Below, piece by piece: positions 34,561 to 46,219 of a DNA stretch of 64,000 bases. Both the position numbers and the translations under genes were made by a program. The stretch lies in assembly GCA_022385755.1 (NCBI GenBank), contig MU278364.1, forward strand, positions 186,001 through 250,000, in the 5' to 3' direction. Position 1 is the stretch's first letter, and every line of letters starts with the position of its first letter. The notes under the pieces were generated by a model. That model saw nothing but the letters and a program-made list of their open reading frames with translations. It ran no database searches and was not told the DNA's origin. Source of the DNA: Trametopsis cervina. Taxonomy: Eukaryota; Basidiomycota; Agaricomycetes; Polyporales; Irpicaceae.

Positions 34561-36654
34561 TGCTAGACAACTCGAGTAGGGGGGCTCTTTGTGCAGAAAT
34601 TTGTTACCGTGCTTGACTGCCAATGTGCGTTCGTAGAACCCATCTATTGCTTCTTGATTCTCACGCATGAGCTCTCCCTGATACATGCAGTGATGCAAGG
34701 GGCCACGAACTAAAGATTTCACCCAACTTAGCAATCAGCCCTGGCATCTTCAACTCGTCCTTCGCGGAGCTCGCAGACTGCGATTCTCAATCTTGTAATG
34801 TCGTACCCAGGCGTCTTCCACGATCATCCCATCGTCCGCGAAGCTGTGTACTGCCACGTTTTCCGCGCTAACATCACATATATATGCTCTCGCGGAGCGG
34901 CCCGTGGCGTATCATCACGACCTTGTCCCCCACGTCTCTGCCGCTCCCTCGTCAGATTATATTTTACCGCTGTCTGGTATTTTCAAAAGCAGCGAGAGGT
35001 ATGTTTTGTTCGTTGTGTCTCCCCTGATAACTTCAATCGGCTGACCGCGAACCGAGTTACAATCTCTCGCAAAGGCGGGTCATCTGGCACGGCCACACCT
35101 GAACCTTTGTGACATCCTGCTGCCACATTTTCCGATACGACGACGCATGCCGCTGCCGGAACTCTTGAGGATAGACGTTGCGAGGCCGCGCGTACTGCTA
35201 TCTACGCTAGCGCCGAGCACTTCGGATGAATGGAACGAGTGCGCGGGACAATCTGGTTTACAAGCTGTTTATTATAGAGGATCCTGGTATATTCTTGTCG
35301 TACCACACTATGACGTTGCCACCGACTCTCTTCGGCTGTATGATTTTGTCTTTGCTCGGAAATCACTATGCCTACTGCACACCACCTCTCAGTGACCTTC
35401 ACACATCGCTCTCTTGCAGGTATCCCTTCCGTCCCCCCCTTCGTCAGACCATCCAGTCATCGCTTGTGGCGGCTGCGGCCTCGTCCGTGAGTACTCATCC
35501 TCCTCTGTGTGTATATGTAGTGAAACGCGTTGGGAGGATGCACATGGCATCAGAGCTGGCTTTCCCAAGTGAGCTTTTCCTTTACGGATCCGAACACGCT
35601 GTGGACCCAGAGTGTGATCACGTTATCTTTCATTCTTCCACCTTCGGTACATACACCCTGATCAATGTGATGATCCAGATCAATCCAAGAGTCTCCAGTT
35701 TCCATCGTCGCTGACAGAAATTGTCCGCTCCATCTTTCGGCCGATGTATATTTCGGTGAATACTGTACTGGTAGGGGATCAGGAACTGCCCTGGGCTCTG
35801 CAAACGATTGCATCCCCACAGCGGCTACACGCGAAGCGGGCGCGAGTGGATTTTGGTCCGTGAGGATGTTATCTTCCGCGTCTCGCAGCCGTATCGGCCT
35901 TCGCTATCTTCTGTGCTGATGCAATGCAGAACTCCGTAAAAGCCCTCGACATACGTCATCATCACGCAACAGGAGACCGTCCGGTTCGTGCGCAGCTTTG
36001 GCGAGTCTTTAGTCTTTTGCTCCTCCGTTATTGCGTGTAGCTTAGGTCAAACAATACTAATGTGGCTGCTATGGGTCTTCGGATGCCCAGGAAAGTCCTC
36101 AGCTCAGCTGGAAGTTCCTCCCCAAAAGCCCCATGACAAGCTTGATCGAACCACGGAGATGCTAGCTCCTCCTGCTTTTCCTGAAAATGACCAGTAGAAG
36201 GCGCCAGCGCGTTGCTTGCAAGAATCAAACGGTCGGTCAGCTGAATCTAGGTTATAGGAACGCTTCAGCTACTGTCAGTGGTTGTAGATAGTTTGGGTAC
36301 GTATAACATCATCTGGCCGGTCTGTGCTACAACAGTTGCCACGATGTGTCAGACGCAGCATCTGGAACTGGTGGCGTGACCGTCCAGCACTGCTCGGCAC
36401 ACTCAGCAACACAAGTTCTCTGCCGTGCCTCGTCAGTATAGCTGTCTTAATGTGCGTCTTCACGCTTTTCCTAAAGACTTACGGTCGCTAGGCTCCATCA
36501 TATCTCAGGATTTCAGGATTTTATGGACAACTTAGGCCATATAAACCTGGGGACGAGAGCGAGGTAAACGACGTGCCACTTTCTCTCTACTCCCTACGCA
36601 CCTCAACAACCCCTACACACCCCATACGTAGCTCAATACGCCCTGCGTGATAAC
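34561..36654. other. Relic-rich spacer
   Basis: 34560-34730 matches 45260-45390 (second copy of the R2-P composite). 34840-34990 resembles the promoter/5'-UTR of M1 and M2 (TTCCGCGCTA..CATATATAT..CTGCCGCTCCCTCGT). A 162-codon frame at 35226-35714 has no recognised domain and leads into stops. Confidence 0.4.
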
Positions 36655-37395
36655 ATGTCAACAGTCGGTTGATTCCATCTCCCTTTCTCTCTTGTTTACT
36701 AATAACATTATATGCAAAGACTCTTTCAGTTTATGGTTCGCGATGGGGATTTCCTCTAGTGCGAGTGCCGCTTATGCCCTATGTCAATCCAAACGGCCAA
36801 CCACCATACTTTCACTCGCGCCCTCCTATTGACTTCTCCTTCCCTACTACAAATGGATCATGTCTAATAACACTTCAAGAGGCGTTAGATATGAACTGTC
36901 CAGAAGAATGGAACACCAACGTTGATGACCTCTTGGGGCCAGGTATCCAGCGGATCTCGTGTCGAGTCAATGTAAGTGACTCGGGTAGTGCTAGTCGTTT
37001 AGACGTGGCTAACAATCCTCACTTAGTGGCCGGGTTTTTGTCCCGAGATGGAATCCGTCAACGTGAGGAACTTCCAAAAGACTCTCATCCCCCTGAGCAA
37101 AGCTATGCTCGCGCGAAACGTAGCCCGTGCTATATCCAAAGTCCTGGAGGTGCGTGAGCTACTAATGTGTTTTGAGTCGATTAGTGATCGTCCGAGTAGA
37201 AGTTGCCATCGCATGGACAAACCGTGCCCGGGGAGCAGGGGCAACAAATCTGGACCTTTGAATAGCAACATGTTTGATACGCACACTATCTTTCTCGCAT
37301 CCTTGAATCATGTCAACCAGGGAAGCTGGCAGCCGGAACTGTACTGCGATGATCCGGCTTTCATGGCGGTATGCTTGCAGTTCGTGGCACAGTAG
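36655..37395 (+). pseudogene. P family, copy P2, broken in the last exon
   Basis: Exons 36655-36667, 36730-36971 and 37027-37149 are in frame (start MSTVVYGSRWGF; ALDMNCPEEW; ISCRVNWPGF; ARNVARAISKVLE). An ACTAAT branch point precedes the first acceptor. In the last exon (from 37200) the reading GQTVPGEQGQQIW runs into TAG at about 37262-37267. Relative to P4, one extra base shifts the frame just before the DTHTIFLASL...GSWQPELY block, which is still present out of frame. The lesion looks recent because the remaining sequence is well conserved. Confidence 0.62.
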
Positions 37396-38120
37396 AGGCT
37401 TCATGTAGAGCCTGGTACTTTACAGGAGTCAGCGGTACGTTTTTGTTACCCAGGGCCATATCTTCGACCTCACCCTTCATTAATGATGCGCAATAGATTC
37501 CCATCTTATGTAGTGGAGCGTGGATATAGAAACTGCTGAATTTGAACGTGATGTGAATGTAGTATCGATCAGGATACGCAGGAACTCCTTATTACCTTGA
37601 TGTTCAGTACAAAATATGCTGAATAGTGGTGAAAATGTATAAAAATTGGTACCGGTATTGATACAAGCGTGAGGCGTGGGCGGGGACATCGTTTTCCGCG
37701 CTGATGATGAATATGTCAAGGACATACAGCGACAAGCTGTAACGATCTAATGCGCAAAAGGCTGAGTCAGCGAGGCTGGTCCACGAGAATATCGTACGTG
37801 CTCATTGATCTATATATGCACCTGCATATAATAACCTGCTGAAGGCCGCCTTGCTAGCTTTGCTGAGGTGATGACCAGTATTGATACAGAGACCTGTGTA
37901 GTTTAGCGCGCGGAGGAGTACAAAGGTTCCCGATGCAGATCTACACAACGTCGCGGACTCTCGATTGCCAGACACACAACCCCTCATCATTCCGCCCCCG
38001 ACCTCCACGGCGGATACGCGACACCGTCCACGCCCAGGAAATATATGCTTGCCTCTCACCATATCTGCTCCCAGACCTGCGTGCCATGAGGATGCTGGCT
38101 AGCTGCGTACCGTGGTGGGT
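37396..38120. other. 3' flank of P2; shared with P3 and P4
   Basis: 37480-37740 is related to 41180-41450 and to the reverse complement of 43060-43330 (shared TATTGATACAAG.GTGAGGCGTG). No gene is supported. 37923-37960 is a partial R1. Confidence 0.5.
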
Positions 38121-38124
38121 GCTG

Positions 38125-38200
38125 AGGTCTGCCAGTCGAATCGCAGACAAAATCAATCTCGCTGAGTGATTTCGCTCTGTTCTATTCTCTCTGCAGTCTG
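38125..38200. repeat. Dispersed repeat R2, copy 2
   Basis: CAGTCGAATCGCAG..CAATCTCGCTGAGTGATTTCGCTCTGTTCTATTCTCTC; a diverged relative of the 34.35-kb and 45.03-kb copies. Confidence 0.5.
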
Positions 38201-38356
38201 TCATCGTCCCGAACTTACCCTTAGCTGCTGCTCTGCCCAGAATGCCCCTGCGTCTGACGTTCCCTCCTCAACCCGTGGTACCCATCCATCGCACCCCTCC
38301 TTACCTCCTCACGAACACGTTGGCCACCCCCACCCCTCGCTCATCTCCATCTCATC

Positions 38357-38819
38357 ATGTACCTCATCTCTGTGCTCTCCGCCCTTCTTTCCGCCGCGAA
38401 CGCTGCCCTATTCAGGCTCCAAGCTCGGGGCCTTTGGGCCCCCGCACGCGGGCACCGCTCGGAAGTATGGTCAGAGACTTAGCGTCACCTGGTGTGCATT
38501 TTCCCTCCCTCTCTGATCACTAATCCCGAGTACTGATTGCATCTCTCATATGTGCAGGGACGCATCGAACCCGCCCAAGCTGCTTCATTGTCCTGCATAG
38601 TGACGGCATCGAGACACCCATCATCGCCGCCCACGACTCCCTGCTCACGTCCGGCCGTGTTGAGGTCACCATCCCCGACGCAATCACTCGTGACGATTGG
38701 AGTCTTGTACGTGAGCACCCCCTATCCTCTTTCTATGTGTTTGCTGGTGTATTCGTGAGCTGACGCTTCGTGCATTGGCAGTGTTTGGTGAGTCGGGCAA
38801 CTGGTCTGACGACTTCTGA
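38357..38819 (+). pseudogene. Broken duplicate of the Kre9-like gene
   Basis: Starts MYLISVLSALLSAANA (signal peptide) and QARGLWAP. It then loses the ITYPHAGTVW frame by a deletion and meets a stop around 38480. The second exon keeps GRVEVTIPDAITRDDWSLV and the third GESGNWSDDF, then TGA replaces the TIDGVIDF end. It is inverted relative to the intact gene at 26558-27080. Confidence 0.75.
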
Positions 38820-39644
38820 GCGGCGACCGCGATTGCTTTAAACAATGGATAGAGATCTTCATACGAACGCTATGTGCCCATGCATCGGACTTGGACTTAG
38901 AGCGAAGCGAAACAATGAAACTCAGTATTCACATCACAGACTACAACTACCACACTCCAATTTGTTTCTTCGATTTACTGGGCTTACCTCCGTGGGGTCG
39001 CTCTACTCTGCTTTTACCTTCCTTCGGTCTACATCTTGCATTCGCATTCGCGCACACCCATATTGCGGTGCGTCTAAAGCTCCTCAGCCTCAGCATGGTG
39101 TCATGTCTGGCATGCTCTCAATATGTCTACCCTACTATTCATGGCTGTCAGTCCGCCAAGTGTGAAAACCGAGACACTCATGAAGGCTATGATGATAATA
39201 TATTTATGTTTACATGCCATACGCAGCCCAGCATCAGCGTGGATCTCACTATGTCAGTTTAGACCATTAAAACACCTCTTTCTCACCCTCATACTTTCAT
39301 CCCTTGCGTGTATACTTTAGAAACTAGATAGAACGATGCCTTACAAGTCAAATAATGCACACAAATTGCTCAATCTTTTCTCTGCTACTGTACACTAGAG
39401 ATCCCAGAATCTGAATTTGAGGATTCACGAGAACGCCACAGCCATAGTACCGTTGATTCTCACAAGTTTCACGCAAGTATGCAAAGGACTGTATCTGCAA
39501 AAGGTTACGCTACTTCTATTATATTAAATAGCCTTCACTCACCAGCAACACCTTCTGGCGGCGCTTTCAAGTCAACAGGCGTTCCCAGGGCATGGACGCA
39601 TGGTGTGCTGTTGCTGTGCATGGCATGTCTCTGCTATGGCCCTC
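38820..39644. other. Downstream part of the Kre9 duplication, then spacer
   Basis: 38890-39080 is the inverted match of 26320-26510 (shared GAAACAATGAAACTCA and onward). It marks the duplication end near 39.1 kb. No gene is supported after that. Confidence 0.5.
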
Positions 39645-40536
39645 ATGTCTGAACAGCGAAACCCCCCTCTTCACCCATTGACCAGCACGGAGATAATATA
39701 TCGTCGATCAATTCATCTAGACGATCTCGAGCGCGGTGAGACTCCTGATGGTTCATCTCTACATTACCTCTCTCTAGCACCCCGTAGCTCTGGGTCCATT
39801 ATTGCTGATTAAGTGCTATAGGAGAAATCATCAGAGAGACTGGCCCACCACTACTGGTCAAAGTAACTGGATATCGTCTGCTCAACACATCTATCCTGTT
39901 GGGTTTGGGAACATGGAAGGCCGTGGCTTCCTATCGCAACAAAGCGATTGTATCCACTAGTTTAGATCTAATCTTAGGTGTGGTCCTTGCCATCATGTGG
40001 GTCTTGAACTTGTCTCCGATTTGTGCCATACATTCATAGGCCATGCTGAATGTAGATTGTACTGGCTTGGGCTATTGGAAACCGTTCAATCCCCTCCTCT
40101 GAGGTGGCTCTTCGAGTATGACTATGGTGAATTAGTATACAAGCTCCGTCAACCTACAGCACCCTCGCAAACATTCCCAATGAATACTTCAGCGGCTGAA
40201 CATCCAATTGTTCGACAAGCTACTCCTCCTGGTCTGACTGGTACCCTACACGACAACGACCCCGTGACTCCTCAACAAATTTTTCAGGATTTATCACACG
40301 CACTATACACTAACATGACAAGGGTGCTTATAATTCTTGACCTGCTATTGATTGAGGAACTCATTTATATAGAAGGTCCCAGAATGGCTGCCGCTGGTAG
40401 TGCCACAAGAGCTTTATGTCAGTCCGTCAGCGAGAGACTGGTCACTTGTCAAGCAGTCGCCTCCCATCTCCTTCTTATCCTCCGCTCATGGACCCCACCC
40501 ATTTGGGATCTCACTCCAAGATGCATTGGAAAATAA
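39645..40536 (+). CDS. Putative conserved basidiomycete membrane protein (Q), 3' end probably lost
   Basis: Exons 39645-39735, 39822-39977 and 40040-40536 read through in frame. The middle exon encodes GYRLLNTSILLGLGTWKAVASYR and TSLDLILG. The third starts with YWLGLLETVQSPPLRWLFEYDYGELVY. This recalls a small Agaricomycete family with an RLLN...KA...Y...T.LD pattern followed by YWLGLYE, though I cannot name it. From about 40200 on the translation is unlike a conserved protein and overlaps the start of P3 in another frame. The original 3' end was probably replaced when P3 was placed here. Confidence 0.42.
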
Positions 40537-41136
40537 TTGTCCAGAAGAATGGTATAGCGATAAAGAGCAGTTCTTTGAACAGAGCGTTACGAAGATAATC
40601 TGTCGAATCAACGTGGGTGCCTTCAGTTATGCTGGTGACGTTGTGCATAACTGGCAATGGTCAAGTGGCCAGGTTATCCTCCTGAGACGAAGCTTGCCAG
40701 TGTCAAAACGTTTTCAAGAGACCCCAAGCCTGTAAACAAGGCCAAGCTTGCACAAAATGTAGCCGGTGCCGTGGCCCGGGCTCTGTACGTAAGTGGGCTG
40801 TTGGTGTTACATCTTCTTTAGGTCTACTAGTAATTACCTGTGCAGTACTTGGAACGGCAGAGACAAGTCTTGCCCGGGTACAAAGTATGGGCCATAGGTG
40901 ACGATGTAGACAATCTAGAGAACATCTCCCCTAAACCCCTGCACTCCCTGCCCAAGGACAAGCTATTCAATCTGGAGAATATTTTCCTTGCATCCTTGCA
41001 TCGTGTCAGTCAGGGAAGTTGGCAGCCGAAACTATACTTCCTGCACAATGATCCGGACATCATGGAATTATTCTGGCTTTCGGCCATGTCAGAGGACTTT
41101 GGCGAAGAATCTGGTGATCACAGCAGTCAGCTGTAA
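40315..41136 (+). CDS. P family, copy P3, apparently intact
   Basis: Exons 40315-40323, 40373-40612, 40666-40788 and 40846-41136; about 220 aa. Family marks: VVPQELYVS, ISLQDALENNCPEEW, KIICRIN, WPGYPPETK, VNKAKLAQNVAGAVARALY, NIFLASLHRVSQGSWQPKLYF, with an extended acidic C-terminus (EDFGEESGD). The tiny first exon (ATG ACA AGG) is inferred from the P1, P2 and P4 layout and is the weakest part. It overlaps the 3' part of Q. It is convergent with P4, and the pair forms an inverted duplication. Confidence 0.58.
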
Positions 41137-43411
41137 GTTTCATCGTCCGGGACCATATTTTTGACATCTTACCCTGCATTAGTAATGCGGAATAGATTTC
41201 AGTCGCATATATTGGAGTGTGGATAGAGGAACTGCTGAATAGGAATGTTATATGAACGAAGTATCGAAACCATAGTACATGCCAAGCACTCCGTATTATT
41301 ACCTTGTTTTTCAACACAGAACATGACGAATGATAGTGGAATTGTATAACAGTGGGTACCGATATTGATACAAGTGTGAGGCGTGAGAAGGGGCTTCATT
41401 TTCCGCGGTAGTGCTGAATGTGCGAAGACAGCAAGAAATGAGCTGGCTGAGACATCCTCGTATCGTCTCGACCTTACTGAGCATCTTACAGGCGACGAGT
41501 CGACTGACCCAAGGACCAAGATAGGAACAGGAGTACCATTAGTATGTGATATATACTTTTCTGGTATGCAGGCTGCTGCGAGATTCTGGGATATATCAGT
41601 GATAAATGGAGTCCTTTTCGCAGCTCACTCCTTTTCCCGCTGCCTGCTCCTGTAAAAGGAGTCCTCTTAACCGCACTAGCGTCATTGCGGTAGGGCATCG
41701 CGCGGCATGGCCCTTCGTTCGTATCGCGATCGCGCCAGTTGGGAGTGGTCTCGACAGTGTGATCGCTCTTATGGCAGCGTCATACGTAGCGTCTGTAACC
41801 GCACTTCTTCAACGAGCCGCGCAGACGGAAAATTTGAGTGTCAGGCGCATATAGTGACACGCTTCAGAGGTCCGACTCGTACAGTATATGTCAGCGCGCA
41901 CTGTCTATGAGGGTACATCGTACTCGCGTGCTCACCGATCAGTGCGTGTGAATACTTGTTATAAGATGCTAAGAGCCGTCATGCTAGCTTTACTGACAGG
42001 GTGAGGGGTGCCAATTGCCGTTGGTGTTGCAGACCTGCGTAGCGCAGTGCGCGGAGGAGTACAGCTGAAGAGACCGCGAGTAGACCACCACTTACCGCCA
42101 CCACTTGGTCTAAGCACCCTCGCCGCGGTCCATAGCTGGCCTGCGTTCACATGGCGCGCAGTTCTTGAAGCAGACACATTGAGATGGAAGCACTCTTGTC
42201 CTAACACGGACGGTGTGAAGGTCGAGGGCAGTGCAGGCCTTAGGCATTTGGAGATTGAGATTCCGTCTCCATCAGGGAACCGCTTACGTGAGCAAATCCT
42301 TTGTGGCGTCATAGTCTCTCCGTTCCAGCATACTCCTCCGCGCACTATGCGTACCTGCACATGATGATCAGTGAGTACGAGTACGATCTACGCTCACGGG
42401 CAGTGCGCGCTGCTATCCCTCCCGCGAATCAGCCTCACCGGACGAACCGAGCGCACACATCCTGGAACTCTGAAGTCCATCCCTATATGCCTGGAATCTG
42501 CGCCAGCGCGGCTCGTTGAAGTGCCGTTGCAGGCGCTGAGTCCAATCGTATCGCGCGATATTGGCCGTAGAAACGTTCACCCCGCACGTCAGCTTCATCT
42601 GCCCTCCAAATTTGGTGCACAAACTCCCTCAAATAATCGCCATCATATCCTGCGAGACCGCAATGTACGGCGTATGACGTTACGCACTCTTCGTACACGC
42701 TCGCACACTCGCGCAGCTCGCCATGTACTTTATCAAGGCGTCGTGTTTCTGCCTGTATTAGCGTGACACATCAAAACTGCTTCCCCGCTTAGTGAAAGCC
42801 GTTCGTCAAATTATAATTATAATATATGCATCGGTCACCCCGCCCTATCCGTCAATACACATTCTCCGTATATCTCCCGCTGACGGTACATTATGAGTTG
42901 TATCATCCAGTAGGCCACTGCTGCGTATCGTAGTGAATACCCCGCCGTTTCTGACACGCAGGCTGCTGCGAGAATCTGGGATATGTCCTGACCCGTGGGT
43001 CAATCGACTGGTCGCCCGTAAGCTGCTCAATGAGGTCGAGATGATACGAGGCTGTCTCAAAGACCAACACATCTTTTCCTATCACCGCACGTTTAGAACT
43101 AGCGCAGAAGACAATACCTTCTCACGCTTCGCGCGTATATCAATATCGATACCTAATGCTATACATTTACACTATCATTCAACACGGTTATGAAAATCAA
43201 GGTAATCATGGGGTGCCGTGTACTACAAGACCTCGATACTTCATTCGTATAACGTTTCGATTCAGCAGTTCCTCTTTCTACACTTCACGACATGAGAGGC
43301 TAATCTATTGCACATCACTAATGTAGAGTGAGATGTCGAAAATATGGTCCAGGATAATGAGACATTACTTACATCTGACTCCTGTGATGTACTGGACTCC
43401 ACATAAAGCCC
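41137..43411. other. Centre of the P3-P4 inverted duplication
   Basis: 41180-41600 and the reverse complement of 42945-43340 are related (shared GCAGGCTGCTGCGAGA.TCTGGGATAT). The centre holds an R1 copy (42275-42320). Reading frames at 42008-42364 and 42371-42766 have no family support. Confidence 0.5.
42275..42320. repeat. Dispersed repeat R1, copy 4 (reverse)
   Basis: GGGAACCGCTTACGTGAGC..CCTTTGTGGCGTCATAGTCTCT; same element as 34078-34123 in the opposite orientation. Confidence 0.6.
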
Positions 43412-44139
43412 CTACTGTGCCACGAACTGCAAGAATGCCGCCATGAAAGCGGGGTCATTGCAATACAGTTCCGGCTGCCAACTTCCATGGCTGACATGTT
43501 CCAAGGATCCGAGGAAGATAGTGTGCGCGTTGAACATGTTACCATCAAAGGCCCAGTTTTGATGTCCTTGCTGCCCGGCCACTGTTTGTCCTTGCAGTGC
43601 CAAATCCTGCTCGAACAATTACTAATCAACCCATAGGACATCAATAGCTCACTTACCTCCAGAACTTTGCATATAGCACGGGCTACGTTTCGCGCAAGCT
43701 TGGCTTTGCTCAGGGGAGTGGGGGAGTGTCTGAAGTCCTTCGTGTTGACTAACCCTACTCTGGGAGGAAAACCTGCCCACTTTGTAAAGATTATCAACTA
43801 CATCTAGGACAACTGGCACAACTTGAATCACTCACATTGACTCGACACGAGATCCGCTGGACATGTGGGCCGAAGGGATCATTGTTGTTGGTGTTCCACT
43901 CTTCCGGACAGTTCATGTCTAACATTTCTTGAATTGAGATTAGACACGGTCCAGCAGTAGTGGAAAAGGAGAAGTCGATGGGAGGGTTTGGCTGAAAGTA
44001 GTGCGCTTGGCCGTTTGGATTGACATGGGGCACAAGCGGCACTCGCACTAGGAGCAAACCCGATCGCGAGACGAAGCCTGGAGCAGGTAATGCCATTAGT
44101 GAACAAGAGGGAAGGGAGATAAGGTCAACCGGCGGCCAT
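43412..44139 (-). CDS. P family, copy P4, apparently intact
   Basis: Minus-strand exons 44139-44130, 44077-43836, 43779-43657 and 43606-43412; about 189 aa starting MAAGFVSRSG. An alternative ATG at 44096 reads through the first intron in frame (192 aa). Marks: VNPNGQAHYF, PPIDFSFST, MLDMNCPEEW, RISCRVN, WAGFPPR, LSKAKLARNVARAICKVLE, HTIFLGSLEHVSHGSWQPELY. The first intron has an uncommon GTTGAC donor. P2 uses the same place with GTTGAT, and both spliced forms stay in frame. It is the intact counterpart of the broken P2. No signal peptide; function unknown. Confidence 0.62.
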
Positions 44140-44489
44140 CAGGAGAAACGGACAGTACACATTCGTGCAAACAAGAATGCTAATCATATAAATTCGTGCC
44201 ACAGATTGGCAGGGCTCTAGCTGGTAGCATTGGCTTGCAGTAACACGTGTGGAAGTGGGAAACAATTCGCAGGAAGCTGTGAAAGGTTTGAGCACATATT
44301 ACATTGAAGATGCATGTCTCTTGCAGCAAGTTGTGCACAACGTGGGTGATCGCGAACATATCATACATGGCCGGGGAATGAATATCTTCACGTGCCGACG
44401 TACTTCAAAGCATTCTCATTCGCTGGAACAACCGGAGCTAACGTCGGAGCTAAACCGGTCACTCCACTAAGCTCTGACCATGTATGCTT

Positions 44490-44660
44490 CCTCGATACTG
44501 CTCAGTCAATATGTTGCACTTTAGGAGGTTCCCCGGACCTGTGAGTAAGGTCAAGCTTGCACAAAACACAGCGCGAGTCGTAGGCAATGTACCGCGAGTA
44601 CTTGGGTCAGCTCCGTTGGATGCACTTTTGTATACATGGGTAACTCTTCAAACAGAACGA
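44490..44660 (+). pseudogene. P-family exon-3 fragment (P5)
   Basis: RRFPGPVSKVKLAQNTARVVGNVPRVLGSAPLDALL matches the AKLA-NVA exon and its downstream junction, without the other exons in place. Confidence 0.5.
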
Positions 44661-45009
44661 CAGTGGTGGCGTATCTGCTCCACAAGACTTCGACGAACAC
44701 AGGGAGACACAGCAAGGAATTACAGAGATTACCGGTGTCGACATTCAGTCGGACGTAAGCACTGGTCGTTTCCCGTCCACAATTCCTCCCTCCTGATTGG
44801 GTTTGTACTTCGCAGGTCACAGTCCCGAGGCCCACATTGTAGTCTTATGTCTCCCTGCCTACCATCTCTCTGTCACGAAGGGGCAGCTACAACTGCCTTT
44901 TTTTCTCGGCACATAGAGCTGTATATATGTCTGATATGCAAACACCTAGACGCTATGTCGTTGCAGGCCGGCTACAAACCCTAGTGCGAGTACTTAGACT
45001 GAATGGTGC

Positions 45010-45085
45010 TAGGTGGTGAGGCCCGCGGTTCGAATTGCAGGTATAATCCGTCTCGGTGAGTGATTCTGCTCTGTTCTCTTCTTTC
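45010..45085. repeat. Dispersed repeat R2, copy 3
   Basis: Contains GGTTCGAATTGCAGG (45027-45041), close to an RNA polymerase III B box, then CGTCTCGGTGAGTGATTCTGCTCTGTTCT. Confidence 0.55.
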
Positions 45086-45129
45086 TGCCCTCTAACATCT
45101 CCCTGACTCTACGCTTAGCCGCCACTCTG

Positions 45130-45260
45130 CGTAACAGGCCTCCGTGTCCGCAAAACACATTACGCGTCTCAGACAAGGTTCTTCGATTACGGGAGTCAGC
45201 TATGCTGCGTGCCCTGTGGACCCACCAGTAACAGTTCGAACAGAACCAGAAATAGAGCGC
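45130..45260 (+). pseudogene. P-family exon-3 fragment (P9)
   Basis: CCGCAAAACACATTACGCGTCTCAGACAAGGTTCTTCG is a decayed copy of the P exon-3 end. It has the same position relative to R2 as P8 at 34.44 kb. Confidence 0.45.
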
Positions 45261-46219
45261 GCCAGATAGCTTGGGCCTGACTACTAATATGGATTCGTAA
45301 AATCCATCGATTCCTTGATGTTTCTCGCGCATGAGTACTCCATTCTCTCCCTAAAACACGCAGTGATGCAAGAGACCACGTACCGAAAATCCCTACCTAG
45401 TCTCTCGGTGAGCCGTAGCCATCCTCATCGAGACATAACCTCGGGGACCCCCAGGCTGTGATACCCAATTTTGTGACATAAAACACGGTGCTGACGACTC
45501 AACAGGATATATGGCACGTCGTCGCGCTCCTCGGCACGCGGATGGAAATCCTTGTATCAAACATCTGTCGCCACGCGAGCAATGTCTTGCCGCCACCCAT
45601 GAGCGCAGACGTAGGCTGTACCCAAATGCCCCCCCGCAAGTAGCACGAGGCTACCGCACCACTTTATGGCCAGCTGCTCCGAGCGTGCGCGCCGTATCCC
45701 CACAGTAGTTCGGCTGCTAAACCTCAAAAGTAGGTAGGCTCAGCGGATGCTTCCGAGTTTCTCTGATCTCGTTTAGATTTAGCTTCCTTAAAGACGTGGC
45801 ACTTGTGCCTTCGTGTACTCTTGTGGCCGATGTTCCTCACAAACGTCCGTGATCTCTGTCTCGCTTGCATCAGTGATACATTCTGTTGTTCCATATGACC
45901 TTTACACGCCGGTTGCATTCGTGCTATCAACATTCTGCAGTCAACACAATGGTCTGCATTCAGCGTCATTTCCAGGGGACGAAGCTATTCACGCCACTCT
46001 ATTGGACCGCCATCATACCTGCCACCCTCGTTTTTGGTATTTTGCCGATGCGCAATGCCTCCGTTTGCCGGTAGCGCAGTTATTCACCCGATTTCTACCA
46101 GCAGCTGGGGTCGAGGGGTACTTAACATCCTCCCCCGCCCTCCTCTCTTCACCCACATCCCTCCTCTCTTCTCCCCCTCTCGGAAACCGACTCATCCTTG
46201 ACAGTCGCCTACCACGACG
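45261..46219. other. Spacer upstream of P6
   Basis: 45260-45390 is duplicated at 34560-34730. No gene is supported in the rest. Confidence 0.45.

Noticed and set aside
35226..35714. 162-codon frame in the relic-rich spacer
   Set aside because: Amino-acid pattern looks partly coding, but there is no start context, no recognised family, and stops follow in all frames; not enough for a gene call.
37480..37725. 81-codon minus-strand frame shared with 41199-41396
   Set aside because: The two frames align only because the P-gene 3' flanks are duplicated; the third copy (43.06-43.33 kb) does not keep the frame.
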